This document shows, piece after piece, positions 11,274 through 12,497 of a stretch of 12,497 bases of DNA. Each line of letters begins with the position of its first letter. The stretch's first letter is position 1. This DNA is from an uncultured Leptolyngbya sp. (GTDB taxonomy: Bacteria > Cyanobacteriota > Cyanobacteriia > Phormidesmidales > Phormidesmidaceae): NCBI GenBank assembly GCA_937899365.1, contig CALBPH010000762.1, positions 1 to 12,497 of the forward strand, written 5' to 3'. The translations under genes and the position numbers were made by a program. A model generated the notes under the pieces. That model did not search any database and was not told the origin of the DNA. It saw nothing but the letters and a program-made list of their open reading frames with translations.

Positions 11274-12497
11274 ATGCTCTTATGGATCGGTTCACTAAGA
11301 AAGTTTTTGAAGCGCAATATTCGCTTTGTTTGGCAAGAAACAAAGGATTTGACCCCGGTTCATAACCGCTGGGTGCGTTGGCTTCTACCAGGTCTATTGG
11401 TTAAACGCTGGCTGTTTTTGAGCACGGTGGGTGTGCTGATGGTTGGCCTGGGGGCCATGATCTGGCTCCGGTTGACGCCCGTATTTTTTACGGTGCAGCT
11501 GGTGTCTACGGTGCTACGCGCCATTACCCAGTTTATTCCCCGCTACATTAGCGGTCCCCTGGCAGTTTTGTTTGGTCTGTCTTTGATTATTTGGGGGCAG
11601 AGTCGCACCCTGGGGTCGATTACTGAAGTACTGCTGCCGGGCAGTCAGGAAAATAGCCTGTGGGATGCGATCGCATCCCATCGCAAACTTAACCGCGGCC
11701 CCCGAATTGTGGTGGTAGGTGGGGGTACCGGTCTATCGACCATGCTGCGGGGGCTAAAACGCTACAGTGCCAACATCACCGCCATTGTCACCGTTGCAGA
11801 CGATGGCGGCTCGTCCGGACGGCTCCGCCGGGAAATGGGGGGACTGCCGCCGGGGGACATCCGCAACTGTCTGGCCGCCCTAGCAGACCAGGAAAAGCTA
11901 GTTACCGAACTGTTTCAATATCGATTTAGCAGCGGCAGCGGTCTTAGCGGTCACAGCTTTGGCAATTTGTTTTTGGCCGCCATGAATGAAGTCACTGGCG
12001 ACTGGGAAAAGGCCATTTCTGCAAGCTCCCAGGTGCTGGCAATTCGGGGTGAGGTTTTACCCTCCACCCTGAGTGATGTCAAACTATGGGCCGAACTCAG
12101 CGATGGCCGCCGGATTGAAGGCGAATCGAATATCACTAAGGCCCGTGGTCGAATCATTAGCAGCGGTTGCACCCCCACGGCGCCACCGGCCCTGCCCAGA
12201 GCGGTTGATGCCATCAAGGCAGCTGACTACATCATCATTGGCCCCGGTAGTCTTTACACCAGCATTGTGCCGAACTTATTGGTGCCTGATATTGCCGATG
12301 CGATCGCCGCTACCCAGGTCCCCCGCATCTATATCTGCAACATCATGACCGAACCCGGCGAGACCGACAATTACAGCGTATCTGAGCACATTCATGCCAT
12401 TGATCGCGCCTGCGGTCGCCGTCTATTTGATGCGGTACTCGTGCAAAAGCGCTCACCGTCGGCGGCAGCCTTAGACCGTTATCGCAAAGAAGGGGCG
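11274..12497 (+). CDS. yvcK: YvcK/CofD-like protein with N-terminal membrane anchor (3' end cut by window)
   Basis: The gene is open to the window edge (408 codons seen), so its end is missing. The YvcK/UPF0052 domain begins near residue 143 with IVVVGGGTGLSTMLRGLK (GGGTG 149-153), then TVADDGGSSGRLRREMGGLPPGDIRNCL (173-200), LSGHSFGNLFL (224-234) and IIGPGSLYTSIVPNLLV. These loops bind UDP-sugars or related nucleotides in known members. In Bacillus and relatives YvcK is needed for cell shape and growth on gluconeogenic carbon sources, and it affects peptidoglycan synthesis. Unlike the Bacillus protein, this one has about 140 extra N-terminal residues with two hydrophobic segments (about 46-65 and 92-108), so it is probably membrane-bound. 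The start is ATG 11274, preceded by GAGAG-like bases. It diverges from mlaF. Confidence 0.92.
   Translation, partial: MLLWIGSLRKFLKRNIRFVWQETKDLTPVHNRWVRWLLPGLLVKRWLFLSTVGVLMVGLGAMIWLRLTPVFFTVQLVSTVLRAITQFIPRYISGPLAVLFGLSLIIWGQSRTLGSITEVLLPGSQENSLWDAIASHRKLNRGPRIVVVGGGTGLSTMLRGLKRYSANITAIVTVADDGGSSGRLRREMGGLPPGDIRNCLAALADQEKLVTELFQYRFSSGSGLSGHSFGNLFLAAMNEVTGDWEKAISASSQVLAIRGEVLPSTLSDVKLWAELSDGRRIEGESNITKARGRIISSGCTPTAPPALPRAVDAIKAADYIIIGPGSLYTSIVPNLLVPDIADAIAATQVPRIYICNIMTEPGETDNYSVSEHIHAIDRACGRRLFDAVLVQKRSPSAAALDRYRKEGA
11661..11680. repeat. 20-bp perfect palindrome around a HIP1 site in yvcK
   Basis: The half-site TGGGATGCGA is followed by its exact reverse complement, making a 20-bp palindrome centred on HIP1 (11667-11674). 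It encodes Trp-Asp-Ala-Ile-Ala-Ser-His in the linker between the membrane anchor and the YvcK domain. Symmetry well beyond the 8-bp HIP1 core is unusual; its role is unknown. Confidence 0.8.

Overview
The window reads as ordinary chromosome from a cyanobacterium, probably a filamentous Leptolyngbya/Nodosilinea/Phormidesmis-like lineage (the lineage is inferred). Support comes from eight copies of the HIP1 octamer GCGATCGC (558, 5522, 6171, 7833, 9717, 10728, 11667, 12300) and from several cyanobacterial families: a DUF1825 protein, a J-domain/TPR protein, a TM2-SHOCT protein, a Slr0710-like glutamate dehydrogenase and a membrane-anchored YvcK. There are no tRNA or rRNA genes, CRISPR arrays, transposases or phage genes, and gene density is high.

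Layout. Positions 1-360 hold no clear gene, but they contain several short dyads, a weak terminator-like hairpin and a promoter with a perfect TATAAT box. The promoter serves a class A penicillin-binding protein (361-2289, +), which builds and crosslinks peptidoglycan. Convergent to it is a DUF1825 gene (2336-2653, -). Upstream of that lies a 275-base gap with two inverted repeats, then a J-domain/TPR protein (2929-3924, -). Diverging from this are a TM2-SHOCT membrane protein and a double helix-hairpin-helix (ComEA-like) protein, 46 bases apart and likely co-transcribed (4126-5233, +). A small membrane-anchored hypothetical protein follows (5456-5713, +).

Next is a glutamate dehydrogenase gene (5787-7076, +) that is full length and conserved from end to end, except for one in-frame TGA at 6540-6542 where the family has glycine. 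Directly after it stands a perfect 15-bp hairpin (7092-7125). This hairpin contains a spurious upstream ATG for signal peptidase I (lepB, best start 7171). A zinc-finger-less (type B) DnaJ/CbpA-like co-chaperone follows (7857-8834, +).

The last part holds two components of a TGD/Mla-type lipid transporter on the minus strand: the MCE substrate-binding protein MlaD (8841-10142), with its own consensus-like promoter, and the ATPase MlaF (10353-11180). No MlaE permease is in the window. Diverging from mlaF is a yvcK/CofD-like gene with an N-terminal membrane anchor (11274 to beyond the window end). The short gap between these two genes carries two adjacent dyads.

Taken together, the genes concern the cell envelope (peptidoglycan synthesis, signal-peptide processing, lipid transport, YvcK), protein folding (two J proteins) and nitrogen/carbon metabolism (glutamate dehydrogenase). 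I see no self-evident new multi-gene system. The observations most worth checking are the lone TGA in gdhA with its leaky-looking CTC-TGA-CTA-G context, the palindromic element beside it, and the structured intergenic stretches at 60-255 and 2784-2824.
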